Shown: piece by piece, positions 14,310-26,300 of the stretch
How the letters are laid out: each line of letters begins with the position of its first letter
Numbering within the stretch: position 1 is the first letter of the stretch
Source: Paramoeba atlantica
Taxonomy: Eukaryota; Discosea
Assembly (NCBI GenBank): GCA_977017575.1
Contig: CDRNVI010000181.1
Span: forward strand, 1-61,757
Reading direction: 5' to 3'
Length of the DNA: 61,757 bases
Program-made: the position numbers and the translations under genes
The notes under the pieces: model-generated
The model's input: the letters and a program-made list of their open reading frames with translations, nothing else
What the model was told of the DNA's origin: nothing
Databases searched by the model: none

Positions 14310-15374
14310 CTTCTCTTTTCTTTTTTTTTCTCTCTTTTTTTTTCTCTCTTTTTTTTTTTTTTCTCTCTTTTTTTTTTTTTTTTCAATGAAAGAGATTTTT
14401 ATTCGAAATAGATGGTTGTAAGAGAAGGGAATGGTTCTCACCCAGTGAGAGGAGGAACTGCAGAAAAAGGGGGTAGTACATGTGGAAAGAAGAGGGGGGA
14501 ATGGAAATGTCATTTGGATTGAGAGATGATGAGAAGCACAGAGAGTGATGGGTCAAAAGGGGGTTGCTGGGTTTTAGATTTTCCTGTATGCTCATCATGT
14601 GGTTTGCCATTGCTTTCATTAGTGCAGCTGAAATCTTCTTCTTTGCTGTTCTTAAGAAGAGGGGGAGGGGGTTGGCATCCAGGACCTGGTCGTTTTGGAG
14701 GGCAATTGAGGTGAGGGATTGTAGGAGTGCACTAATGTCAGGGGATATTCCACCACCTGAGGATGAAGATGCTGGAAGGAAGATGACTTCACCTTGGAGA
14801 AACGGAAAGAGTTATTTGTTTAAGGGTCCATTTCTCCTCAGGGGTGTCTCTGCCCCTTCCTGCATTAAAGTCTGTTTCAGTCAGACATCTGTCCACATAT
14901 TCTCTGCATTTCATGATCCTGGCATGGTGTGCAGCAGGTGAGAGGGTGTCGAGTATGGGGGGTCAGAGTGGGTTTTGGTGGGTGTTTGGATCACACAGCG
15001 AAAGTGGGGGGTTTTGTGGGTTGACACAACTCGAACATCAATACACAGATCCTGGTCGCCTTGCCACTCGCGGATTGTAAAATCAGGTTGCTTGTGTGAC
15101 TTCCTGATTGGCTGGTAGGCTCCATCTCAGATTGTTGTTTTTCCCACCCAGCTGGCAATGTTCTTGAGTTCATCACGGAGAGCATGGTGTCTTCTTGTGT
15201 GGTTCCTCTTCCACGACTGGTGCAATCTGAGAGGTGGAGGGAGGATGCAGCACAGAGTTCTTTTTCACAGAATCCACACTTGACAGTCCCAAGTTTGCAG
15301 AGAGCCCCAAGGTGTGGGTCAACTATGTCAAGCCTACATCGGTAGGCTGAGCGAAAATCTTCAGCATTTAAGGC

Positions 15375-17949
15375 TCAATATGGCTTTGGCCCAGAGGTGT
15401 CCTTGTCAGGGTAGGCTGTCATCCACAAGTGGGTGGTGGGGCCAACCTCATTCTCACGGATTGCACGGCAGAGGTTTTTGTCTTGTATTGGGTCCATGAT
15501 CTTCTTTTTGACATCCTGAAGTTCACAGGAGGTGAACTTCTTCTGTGGTTTGTAGTTTTCTCCAGTGCCCATTGAGTCAGATGGTGGCTCTGTCAATCGA
15601 GTTAGGAGCTCATGGACAGAGGTACCACTTGGCAGTTTCCACTCGCTCAAGATGAAGCTTTCAAAATGGTCATATATGCTTGGTGGAGAGCCTGGTGCTG
15701 GGGTGAGTCACTCTTCCAGAAGTCTTCAAAGAGGTTGATAAGTTCAGGTTTGAACTCAGAGCAGGATCAGTAACTGAGATCCAGGAGCCAAGGAAGGCTG
15801 CTTGGTGGGTGTTCTGAGAGTAGCTCAAGCCACCACCACCTTTTGACTTTGGAAGGCCTGCAGCTTCTACTCGAGAGAGATGGAGTTCTTTGTTTGGATG
15901 CAGGTGGGGGACTTGGAGGGGGTTGAGGAGGTAATTGATGTTTGTTGTAGTGGTTTGCTTGATGGAGTCTTGGAAAGGGGTTAAAGAGAGAGGTGTTGTG
16001 CAACAGATGTATGTTAGTTTGGGTGTGATGGTTTTGACAAAAAGCTCGAGACTTTCATGGGGGTTGGAGAACATTATTAAACAGTGGTCTTGTGATGCTT
16101 GTTGGTATTCTTGAGCAAGGGTGTGAAGCCACTTGGAAATTTGAGTGTTCAGCCCGATGGGTGACCCTAGAACTGTGATTACTTCCGCCTTCCCAATGCC
16201 AAGATTTTTGAGGTCATTGCTCCTGGGCGCTTCAGGAGAGAAACAGACCATTTTGCCCCTTTCTGTGCCAAGTTTGAGGTTGGCATTTGGGAGGACACTC
16301 TGGATCTGAGTGGTGATTTCTGCAATGGCAACCAGGCTCCCACAAACAAATATATCATCGACAAAGAGGAGAAGAAGAAGTGCATTCGGTGGAGCATCAA
16401 CCTTCTGAAAGATTGGATTGAGGATTCCATGAAATCCCAGACAAAAGAAAATTGTCCCGAGGGGATCTCCTTGCTGGACACCCTCCTCCATGGTGAGGGT
16501 GTGGTTCCGGTCATGAGAGAGTGAGGGGTGTTGCCGAAGAATAGAAGGTGTAGAGGTATGGAAGTAATACAGGGGCCAGCTGGACTGTGCTCTCAAAGAT
16601 GGTTTTTCTTGAGATGGAATTGAAGGCATTAACAATGTCCAGTTTCGCGGCATAATGTTGTGGGTGGAGGTGGAGATAGGCTGTGATATTGCTTTGTGGA
16701 CCATTTCTGCACCACTTGGCAAGCATACACCATACTGATGGGACAATTTCTCAGGAATTCCCTCATGTTGGATTTCAAGAACAAGTGCAATCGCTGCCCA
16801 CCTCTTGAGAACCTCAGCAACACCAATTGGACGGATCCCTTTGTCCCCTTTTGCCAGAGGAATGAAGAGAGAGGTTGCCATGATGTTGTGTATGGTTTCA
16901 TTGAGTTTTTGGTTGGTGATTAAGACAGTCAATTCTTTGAGGGTTGAGCGGAGTTCTTGGTCTGTGCATAGGAGTGTGACAAACTCATAAGACATTCCTG
17001 AGAGCCCTGGTGTGCGGCCTTTTGGAAGTCTCTGAAGGGCCAGATCAAGTGAGTCAAAGGACTGAAACTCATCTTGTTCAAGGATTGCTGGTTTCCAGTC
17101 AGGAATTTCGGCTCGATCTGGTGGAGTCCACGCCTGCTCAGATCTTGGGTAGAGGTTCTTCGCAGTTTCATGATTTTCTGGGACTGAGAGATCCCTGAAT
17201 CCACTCTTGGATTGAAGCTTCCTTGCAGCTTTGGAGAGATGTCCTTTTCTGACCTCTTCAATAATCTGGTCTGCCTTGGTTTTCTTGGTGGACTTCTGCT
17301 TCCTCTTTTGCTTGAGTTTGCTGAGCTCACCCTCAAGTTTTTTGTGGAGTCTCTCCCACTCAAAATTTCGCACCATGGTGCATCGAGATTTCACTTCTTT
17401 CATTCCTTGAGTACCCCTTCTAAGGCAGCCAAAGATCCATTTTGGGAGGAGGATCAGGAGTTGGGGTATCTTATGAAAGAGGTGTCGTACAGCACAAAAA
17501 GTTTTGATGACTGTATCATGAAGGCAGAGTGGTACTGAGTCCATGTAGCGGAGGGGGATGTGTTTTGAGAAGGAGTCTCCTTCAAGAGAGAGGATGAAGT
17601 TCATTGCAGCCTCTTCTTTGCTTCCATGAGGAAGGGTTGTAGAGCGCCCATGATTGAAGAAGAGTTGTTGGATGTGTTGTGGGTCTGGGTTGAGGATGGG
17701 TGTGATTCTCCAGGTGTTGTCAGGGCATCCTCTGTGTACTGCTAAACTTGTGATCCTATCTGCCAAAGAGTTGTTCTCGTGGTTTCTCCAGTTAATATGG
17801 TTTTCAGGGCTTGGGAGAATGGATGAGAGAGTGGACAATTTCCTTGTTCTCACGAATGACACAGAGTGATGAGCTTCCAACACACCATCCATTTGGGTTG
17901 GTAGCAACAGATCCATCCCCACAGATGAAAAAGAAGTTGTCTTTGACAT
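15375..17949 (-). pseudogene. reverse transcriptase of the 14.4-19 kb element
   Basis: A 759-codon open frame (15670-17949) covers most of the RT. Motifs in order: LPKGRTPGLSGMSYE, then IPLAKGDKGIRPIGVAEVLKR, QYGVCLPSGAE, GVQQGDPLGTIFF and the catalytic FVDDIFVCG. The expected motif A (KLDIVNAFNSISR) is not in that frame but in the frame of 16511-16726, so the long ORF crosses two compensating shifts: about -1 near 16700 and +1 at TCA-TGA near 16509. Further shifts near 15745 and 15655 lead into a C-terminal domain that aligns with the copy at 37.7 kb (LLTRL, NEVGP, HLWMT). Frame then runs through TGA 15372-15374 into LNAEDF, C-x2-C and SSLHLSDC. Confidence 0.75.
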
Positions 17950-18121
17950 TTGTGAGCGAGATTTCAGGAGGCTGTGGTGCAGGTTTCCGGTGTTGCCAGA
18001 ACTGTAGGAGAAAGGCTATTCTCCCCGTGCTACTTGCGATTCGAGAGAAGGGGGATGATATCTCATCTTGCTTTGTTTGTTGAGCATTTTTGAAATCTGA
18101 GGAGAGAATGGGAGTAAGGTC

Positions 18122-18986
18122 TTAGTTTTTCTGTTGGCCACCAAAGAAGTGGTTGATTCCAAGTCCAAGGAGGTCACGAGCTCTGCATGTTTGGAGGGAG
18201 CTTGTTCTTGCGCGATCCAAGTTTCTGAAGTGGGGGACAGTTAAGACTATATCTTCAAAGGAGCCATTTTCGAAGAGTTCAAGGATAAGGGAGAGGGAGG
18301 GAGGAGTTTGTTGAAAAGAAGGTGGGCCATGAGAAGAAGGGCAGTGGGAAAGTTGTTGGGGAGAGCGAGAGGGGAGTGAGAGGGGGTGTGGGAAGGGAGG
18401 TGGTGAGGTGGGCTTGGGGGGGGGGGCAAATGAGGTGGATGGGAAGGAGGGTGGAGAGGTGTGTGAGGTGAGGGGTGAGATGGGGGAGGAGGAGAAGGGG
18501 TGATGGGATGGTTTTCTGTGCTGTTGTGGCATTGTGTTGAACAATAATGCATTTGGCAGTGATTACAGGAGATGTGGGAGCCAACTTCTGCTTTACCATT
18601 GCATTCAGGGTTGTTACATGAAGGGGGAGGGGTGCTGGAGGGATCGAGATCAGGATTAAGATTGAGATGCAGAGAGGGATAGGGAGTGGGGGAGGGGAGT
18701 GGGGAGGGAGGGTGGGAGGGAATTGGGGAGGGAGGGTGGGAGGAGGGATTGGAGGGAGAGCAGGGAGGGGAGGTTAGGGATGGGAGAGGTTGGGGGGGGG
18801 AGGAGGAAGAGGGTGACAGAGAGTTTGTGACTTCCTGTGGTGGGAAAAGGAGCAGAATGTAAGGAGGCACTTCTCACATTGGGAGACTATTACTTTTTGG
18901 TGTTGGCCTCTGCATCTTCGGTACAAGCAATTGCCAAGGAATTTTGGAGGATGTGAAGTTGTCTTTTGGGCCTGAGGATTGTCCAT
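18122..18986 (-). pseudogene. zinc-finger ORF at the 5' end of the retroelement
   Basis: Starts at ATG 18986. Two similar cysteine-rich modules are visible: CLYRRC...CEKCLLTFCSFSHH and CNNPEC...CNHCQMHYCSTQCH, spaced like AN1-type zinc fingers and separated by long proline-rich linkers. Such ORFs in non-LTR elements usually bind nucleic acid. Frame changes are needed in the G-rich runs (one long G run lies near 18792) and after 18250, and stops separate it from the RT frame. Confidence 0.45.
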
Positions 18987-19935
18987 TCGATTTAGTTCTT
19001 TTTCTCTTTCTTTTCTGTTTCTTTCATTCTTTTCTTTTTCTGATTTTTCTCTTTCTTCCTCTTTTTTTCCATTCTTTTTCCTTCCTGTTTTTTTTCCTCC
19101 TCTATTTTCTTTTTCTTTTCATTCTCTTCCTTTCTTTTCTCTCTTTCTTCATTGTTTCTGCTTCTGCTCTTTCGCTTTTTTGGGGTTTTCTTTGTCTTTT
19201 TCCTTCCTTTTCTCTTTCTCTGACCTCTTCTTTTTTTCCTTCTTTTTCTTTCTCTTGCTCTCCTTCTTGGCTGCGACTCTTTCTCCACTTGGCCCGAGTG
19301 AAGTTTTGGGAACCGAAAGTTTTCTGTGCTATCTGGTTTGAGGGTGCCCAGGATCGAGAGGCATGGCCATGGCGATCTCGAAAATCTTTTGTTACATCAG
19401 GGGTGGGGAGCAGAGCTTTTGAAGGTGGGGTTCAAGAGGAAGAGGGGAGAGTGGGTATTGATTCGGATGAAGTGGGAAGTGATTGGTGGTGTGGTTGGTT
19501 TGTGGTTTGTTGTTTGTTGTTTTTCAAGGGGGAAAAAGTCTTTTTTTTTTCTCTTTTTTTTTTTTCTTTTTCTTTTGAAATTTCTTTTTTTTTTCCTTTC
19601 CTCCCCTCTCTCCTTTTTTTTTTTTGTCTTTTTGTCTTTTTCACTTTGTTTTTGTTTTTCTTTTCTTTTTCTTTCATTCTTCTTCTCTCTTTTGGGATTT
19701 TTGAATTCTTTGTTTTTCTTTTGTCTCTCCTTTCTCCCTTTCTCACCACCACTCTTTCTCTCTTTCTAGAGTGCAAACATGCCCAAAGTTGTGCAGGTAG
19801 CACCATAACAAAGACTTTTTTCTTTTTTTGTTCTTTTGTTTTGGAGTTGAATTGTCCTGGCCCTTGAAATTGCTCAAAAAAATTGTTGTACAACTCTGAT
19901 TAAGGCAGGTATTTCTTTCAATCCCCAAAATTCTT
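18987..19935. repeat. pyrimidine-rich DNA
   Basis: TTTCTTTTTC-type tracts at 18995-19280 and 19540-19770, with about 250 bp of mixed sequence between. The long Phe/Ser frame on + is a translation of these tracts. No gene is supported. Confidence 0.7.
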
Positions 19936-20523
19936 TTGGATTTTGAATTCAAAGACCCTCTTCTTGAAACTGATCTTTTTTTTTTTTTGAAAAAAAGACT
20001 CATGAAACCCATAAAGAAGCGATTCTTGAAAGTAGTGCAGGCTGAGTGTGAATATTGTCAAGAACCAGACCACAAAGCAATGACTTATGCTGGACCATTC
20101 ATTGCTGTTCCTTCCTTGTTTGAGGAGAAATGGTGAAGACAATTAGAAAAGGCTTTAGACTGAAAAATTATTAGAAAAGGACTGACCTCCTGGAACCAGT
20201 GATTGAAACACTGAAAATTGTGAATTGTTGTTGAACATTTTGTTTTGGATAAAAATGGTTGTTTTTCTTTATTGGCCCCCAAATTCTTTGATAAAGTTGG
20301 GCAATCTGCTTTTGTGGAAGTGGTGGGGATTTTTCTGGTGGTTTATGAAGTGGTCATGATTGAAACAAGGAAAGCCAACCTGCTTGTGGTTATTTTATTC
20401 ACTGCCCACCACACATCAAAGTGTTGGATGACCTTGATCTTTTTGTTGATAAAAGTTCATCATTTGATTGATCTTCCTGAGGAAATTTCATTTCATGACC
20501 TCCTTGCTTGCAAAGAAGACTGA
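19936..20523 (+). CDS. hypothetical coding frame with in-frame TGA codons
   Basis: Two open stretches (19936-20136 and 20245-20523) are in the same frame and are joined by 36 codons that contain no TAA or TAG but five TGA (counting the codon that ends the first). The first stretch contains CEYCQEPDHKAM, a possible partial zinc motif. No family is recognised. If TGA is a sense codon this is one frame of about 195 codons; otherwise it is a short unsupported ORF. Confidence 0.25.
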
Positions 20524-21352
20524 GGAGGATGAGGAGAATGATGAAAAAGGAAAAGAAGAAGAGGAGGAGCAGGTAAGAACTTTTAAACTTGGTGCTGGTG
20601 GATTGCAATTCTCTTTCTTTCCTTGATATGGCCCAGAGAAATATTTCTCCTGCAATTTGAGAATTTTTCTGAATTTTTTTGAAAAAAAACCCTACTCTTC
20701 CATCACCAACCACAATCCAATAGATTTGTTGTGAAGGCAGCATCCAATTAAAATTAGAAGCACTACTATGAGTCCAAAAATGAAAATCCTCAACTCTCTC
20801 TCATGATGGAAGTTCATCACAAGGACAAAATCTTCTTTCTGTTGGGATCTAGGGCAAAGGTAGGCATGTTAATTTAGGTATTTGAGAAACAGTTGATCAT
20901 GATGCCTTGTCAATTGCAAAGGATATTTTTTCTCTTTTAAATGGTCTCCAAAATCTGGCAAAGAAATTCCCTAAAACCTAGTCTTTTTCAGATTCTTTGA
21001 GCCTCTCTTCCTTTGAATCTGTGATGGGGGATCATACTCCTTCAAACCCAGCAGCAGTTGGAGAATTGAGTCAAATGGCTGGAAAAATCCTTCAGATTCT
21101 TAGTTGCCATGCCCATAAATGTGATCTTGTTGAAGAAGCTTTTTGAAAGGCCCTAATCAAAAACCTGTCTTTTTGAGTTGAACAGGTTGTTGATGATGAT
21201 AGTCTTGATTGTGGTGGTGGATCTGACTTATTGATGAAGGCTCCAACAAGAGTGAAAAATATTCACTCTTTTTCACACTTTTTGTATCAACTTGGAAAAC
21301 TTACACTGACTTTATTAAACAAGTATGGGCATTCTGAAAAATTTCAGGTTTG
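20497..21352 (+). CDS. possible multi-exon gene
   Basis: A short exon from ATG 20497 ends in an acidic EEEEEQ run followed by donor GTAAGAAC at 20573. A later exon around 20996-21348 reads SFESVMGDHTPSN onward to HSFSHFLYQLGKLTL and ends at CAG-GTTTGA. Inside it two TGA codons occur (after EEAF and NLSF); the segment between CTT and CAG that holds them is 57 nt, starts GT and ends AG, so it could also be a small intron. No family recognised. Confidence 0.3.
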
Positions 21353-21549
21353 AACAGCACAACATAATTTTATCCACCACCACCTCACACCTCTCCACTC
21401 AAATCAGTTTTTAGTTTATTCATACAATAGTTTGACTTGTTATCAAGACTTACACTATTAGAAAATGTTTGTAGGGAGTTGTTTGCCTTCTTCCACTTGA
21501 ACATTTGAAATAGAGAATGAACAAGAAATTATTAAAAGTGATTTTTTTA

Positions 21550-22325
21550 ATATTAATTTTTTTATAATTTCAATTTCTTAATTATGTTTCCATATTAAAT
21601 AGAATGTTTTAATTTATTTTTTAATTTTATGATATGTTTTAAATTTATTTTTCATTTTAAAAATATTTTTTAAGTTGGTTCAATCAAATTTCTTAATTGT
21701 TTTGAATTGATGTATTTGATTTATTTTTTATTTTCTTTTTTTCATATTAATTTTTTGTAATTTCAATTTCTTAATTATGTCTCCATATTGAATGCAATTT
21801 CTTAATTTATTTTCTGATTCTGTGATATTTTTAGAACTTATATTTCAGATCTATGATATTTTTTAAGTTGGTTCAATTAAATTTCTTAATTGTTTTGAAT
21901 TGATGTATTTGATTTATTTTTTATTTTCTTTTTTTCACATTAATTTTTTGTAATTTCAATTTCTTAATTATGTCTCCATATTGAATGCAATTTCTTAATT
22001 TATTTTCTGATTCTGTGATATTTTTAGAACTTATATTTCAGATCTATGATATTTTTTAAGTTGGTTCAATTAAATTTCTTAATTGTTTTGAATTGATGTA
22101 TTTGATTTATTTTTTATTTTCTTTTTTTCACATTAATTTTTTGTAATTTCAATTTCTTAATTATGTCTCCATATTGAATGCAATTTCTTAATTTATTTTC
22201 TGATTCTGTAATATTTTTAGAACTTATATTTCAGATCTATGATATTTTTTAAGTTGGTTCAATTAAATTTCTTAATTGTTTTGAATTGATGTATTTGATT
22301 TATTTTTTATTTTCTTTTTTTATCA
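21550..22325. repeat. 193-bp AT-rich tandem repeat
   Basis: About four copies in tandem. The word TCAC/TATTAATTTTTTGTAA recurs at 21742, 21935 and 22128, exactly 193 bp apart. The three later copies are nearly identical and the first is diverged. The array lies in non-coding AT-rich DNA. Confidence 0.85.
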
Positions 22326-23370
22326 AAAATTTTTTTCTCTTTTTTGAATATTTAAAATCTTATTTTTTTAAAAAATATAAAAATCAAATTGAAAAAAATA
22401 TTTTTTTCTTAACCAAATAAAGAAAATTAGTTTTGTCTCTGAAATTGATTTTAGTTTTTTGTTTGTTTTTGTTGGTTTTTGTTTCATTGCTTCATTTCAC
22501 CTAAACTCATATTCAAGAATTTATTATCTTCTTTCACAAAAAAAAAAAAAAAATCTTTTGTTCTTCTTGTTGAAGTAATTTCATTGTAAAATTTAAAACT
22601 TCTAGTTTATGAATACATTCTTTTTTATGAAACCTTTGAATAAGAAAAGTTAATTCTTTGTTAAACTTTAATAAAGTAATGTTATTGTTTTTATGAAAAA
22701 TTAATTCTTAATAGTTCAAATGAAAAAGAATGAATAATAACTTTCACAACTGTGAGTTGTTTTTTTCAAATTGACTAATAACAAAACAAAAAACTTTCCA
22801 AGACCTGGGGTATCCTGCTTTTTGGAGTGAAATCAAAGATGTGAAAACACTCTACAAAGATTGAACCTTTTCAAATTGATAAAATTGTTAAATATGTATA
22901 AAAATGTAATGGAAACCAAGTTTCATTGATCCAAACCACTCTCAAAAATTGGATTAATACCACTTTCTTAAAAGCAATTTCTTTCATCTGGATTTATTCC
23001 TTTGTTTAAAGTGAAAAACAACTTTTTCTTATTAATTCAGAGCCACTTGAAGCAGAGAGGTGCAGTTTGTTTGAAGAAAAGTTGAAACAAAATGTAAAAG
23101 AATTGCAAGAAAAGATTGATGCTGCTCACTTTCAATTAATCATGAATATTAATGAAACTGATTTTAATTGTAAAAAAGATACTGAAAAACTCAAAGTTGT
23201 TTTAATATATAATTGCTTTCATATATATTGTTCTTCTTGAAATGAATTTTATATCACTTTAATGCTTATAGTTGGTATTATTGGATGGAGTCTTTCAATT
23301 CTTACAATTATCAAAACAATATTCTTTGTTTCAAACTTAGAGGTGATGTATAATCTCTCTTTTTTTTTTT
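22326..23370. other. AT-rich non-coding region
   Basis: I see no defensible gene, RNA or repeat in this stretch. A short open segment near 23040-23190 (SHLKQRGAVC-like) could be a small exon but lacks support. Confidence 0.5.
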
Positions 23371-23388
23371 CTTTTTGAGGCAGACTTT
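23371..23388. repeat. target-site duplication, left copy
   Basis: CTTTTTGAGGCAGACTTT, identical over 18 bp to 27772-27789 at the other end of the LINE. A T run follows it, which is the poly(A) tail of the minus-strand element. Confidence 0.9.
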
Positions 23389-26300
23389 TTTTTTTTTAAG
23401 GTTCAAACACCAGGTGCCATTTATTAGAGTTAAAAAACCATCTCTAGGATGGAAAAGAGGGGGGAAGAAAGGGGGGGGGGAGGGAAGATAAATTAAGAGT
23501 TAGATCCAAAGATCTCTTCAGCATGGAATGCATTGGAGTTTCTTTACCAACTTTAGTTCTCACTAAGGGGTCTGCGTTTAATTGTTCGCCTTCTAAAACC
23601 AGGGAGTGAATTCGGTTTGGAGGTTTCTATGAAGTTAATTACATTCCTTCGAAAATCTTCCTCGATAAAGCTCCTCACCAGATTGCTCTCTTGGGACTGA
23701 TGGAACCATCCTTGGATATCTTTAGTAATTATTACAGGGAGAATTAGAGCATTCTCAAGAGCAGTTTGGGCCAGAAACAAAACATGGGGGGTTGTCACCG
23801 TGTTTCCTTGGAATTTCCTTACAAAATTCCCTGGGGGGATGGGGAAAGTCCAGTCACAGGTGAGGGGGGAATTGATCCAGTTCCACAGGGTTGAATTCAA
23901 AATAATCCACTCTTCACTGGTTTCTGCAACATGTTGTGATCTTGGATCCCAATGATGGTCATTCACAGCACATGTTCCATCCTCTTTAGACCAACTTGCA
24001 GCAGTTGCAATTGCATCAGCTCGCTTGTTAAGTTCTCGGGGTACATGGATGAATTCTATCTCGTCAAAGCACATTGCTAACTTACGGATTTCACAAAGTA
24101 GTTCATTCAAGGCATAGTTTTTGATGGCATGGGTTTTGGGTGCAGCCTTGGTGAGAATCATACAATCCCTGACAACTTCAATCTCATTCGTCATTGATCT
24201 GGCACATTGCATTCCTTTCAAACAGCCTGTAAATTCACCAATATTGTTGGACCCAAGAGGGATAGTTTCAAACCCACCACAAATCTCTTTCCCTTCCCTG
24301 AAAACTGCAAAGCCCGCACCCCCCAGATGAGGGTCTGTACAGCCTGAACCGTCATAAAACACTTGAAAGCCTTTAAATTTAAAACTTTCCTTCTCTTTGG
24401 TTCCTTTCTTTGTTTGGGTTCTTGGGGGCCGAGGGAGGATTTTGTTCTTTCTCAAGATTTTTTCGAAAATTTCAGTAGCATACTGGGGTGATTTCGATCC
24501 TTCCACACACACTGTGAGCCACAAACTCAACAGGGCAACACTCACCACAGAGGTTTCTTGTCTGGTGAGAAAATTTGAGACAAGGCCACACACATTCTTA
24601 GTTTCTTGCCAGCTGGGTACATTCAACAAAATACATTTCCTTTCCATTGCTTGGAGGAGGCCCTCAGCCACAGAACATTCCTCCAGAAGATGAGATCGTG
24701 ACTCCTTTTCACGGTGGCAGAGCTGGCAACTTGAGTTTTGGTTTGTGAAGTGAGCCAACTTGTCTCTTGTAGGCAGCCCTCTTATTAGGAACTTAATCAA
24801 ATTTCTCTTAAGTTGGGGCCGAATTGCATGTGCCAAGTTGTACACCACACACTCAGCTCTTCCTTCACCCACATACAGATCTTTGATTTCAATGGGGATC
24901 ACTCGAGACATATTGGAATAAGCAACTCGAGTGGCCTGACCAAACACAACTTTGGCAGAGAGGCTTTGGGCTGCAAAAAGGGCATCCTTTCGCATGGCTC
25001 CAATGGAAAGAGGACTCCGATAATCGCTCCTCATTGGTGGACAAGAAGTGAGGAGGGCCCAGTTAAAAACAATTGGATGGCGCAGTTGGGGGTTTGAGTC
25101 CAAGGGAGGATAGCATGAGGTAAGAATGGAGGTTTTTGTGTTGGCATAGGCACCCAGAGCTGAGTGGATGGACTTCCACATCAAGGAGGCAACAGATTTT
25201 GGAATCAGTTTGAATCTCGCTAAATATCCCATGCATGGAGTTAGATAGGTATTGACCATCCTTACTCTTGAGTGAAAATTGCCACCCCTTTTTTTGATTG
25301 CTGCTCCAACTTTCTTCATCTTTAGGATCACTTTCTCCCAATCCTTAAGAGGAGATAACCGTTTACTCAACCTCACTCCCAGATATACAGTTTCATCACC
25401 ACAGTAATTGGATCTTGCCATCTCAGCTCAGGGGCCTACAGGTTTGAAAGACTCAGTTGAGAGGACAAAGCACTTATTAAAATTCAGTTTAGCTCCAGTC
25501 GCTTCTTCATATTTCTTGAAGGTTGGAGTGAGAGAATTGATGGTTTCAGCTTTCTGAATCACCATCCCCAAGTCATCCATAAAGCCTGATAGGTCTTGGG
25601 GGTTGTATTCCTTCTTCAGGCTCACCAGGAGGATGTCAAATACAATTACAAACAAAAGGGGGGAGATCGGGCATCCTTGTCTGACACCAGTTTGACTTTG
25701 GATTGACTCATTGTTGCCTCCCCTCTTGGATCCACCAATATTCGGCAGCCAGGTTACAGATTCTCGAAGCACCTTCTCAACAACATAGATCGCTTGAGGG
25801 GGGGCGTTCAAACCTTTGAGAATATGAAGAAGTGCATCACGATTCACATAATCATATGCCTTGCAAAAGTCTGTTTGGAGGAGGGTCACGTCTTTCCCTT
25901 CTGCCAGAGCTTCGTAGAAAGAGTCATACACTGATTCCACTGCTTCGTCAATTGACCTCCCCTTAAACATCACATGCTGTTCTTTAGAAATTACTCCACT
26001 TGCAATCTCCATCAGCCATTTTGCCCAATATCTCATCACAATCCGATAATCTGAATTGGTAACACTGATTGGTCGAAATTGGTCAGGGCGGGGGATATTC
26101 TCAACTTTGGGAATCAAACAGAGTTGGCTCTCACCAAAAGAGGGGGGGAACTCCATAATCTCACCCACTTGTTGAATTAATTCCACCCACATGTCAAAAT
26201 ACTTTTCTTGTGTCGCCTTATATAAAGAGAAAGGGATACCATCGGGTCCTGCGCTGGTGTTATTGGTTCTCTGAAGAAGTTTATCAACTTTCTTCCTGTC

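Larger units (their letters stand above)
14383..18986 (-). mobile_element. decayed non-LTR retroelement next to a 5S gene
   Basis: Minus-strand element with a first open frame carrying zinc-binding motifs, a reverse transcriptase, and a conserved C-terminal region shared with the copy at 37590-39186. The 3' end is TTTCAT-TGA followed by a long A run (T run at about 14345-14382 on +), as expected for target-primed insertion. The coding region needs at least six frame changes and contains TGA, TAA and TAG codons, so it is probably dead. I could not define a target duplication because both flanks are low-complexity. Confidence 0.75.

Noticed and set aside
18247..18870. Proline-rich 207-codon frame as a stand-alone gene
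   Set aside because: It is one frame of the retroelement's first ORF; zinc motifs and orientation tie it to the RT.
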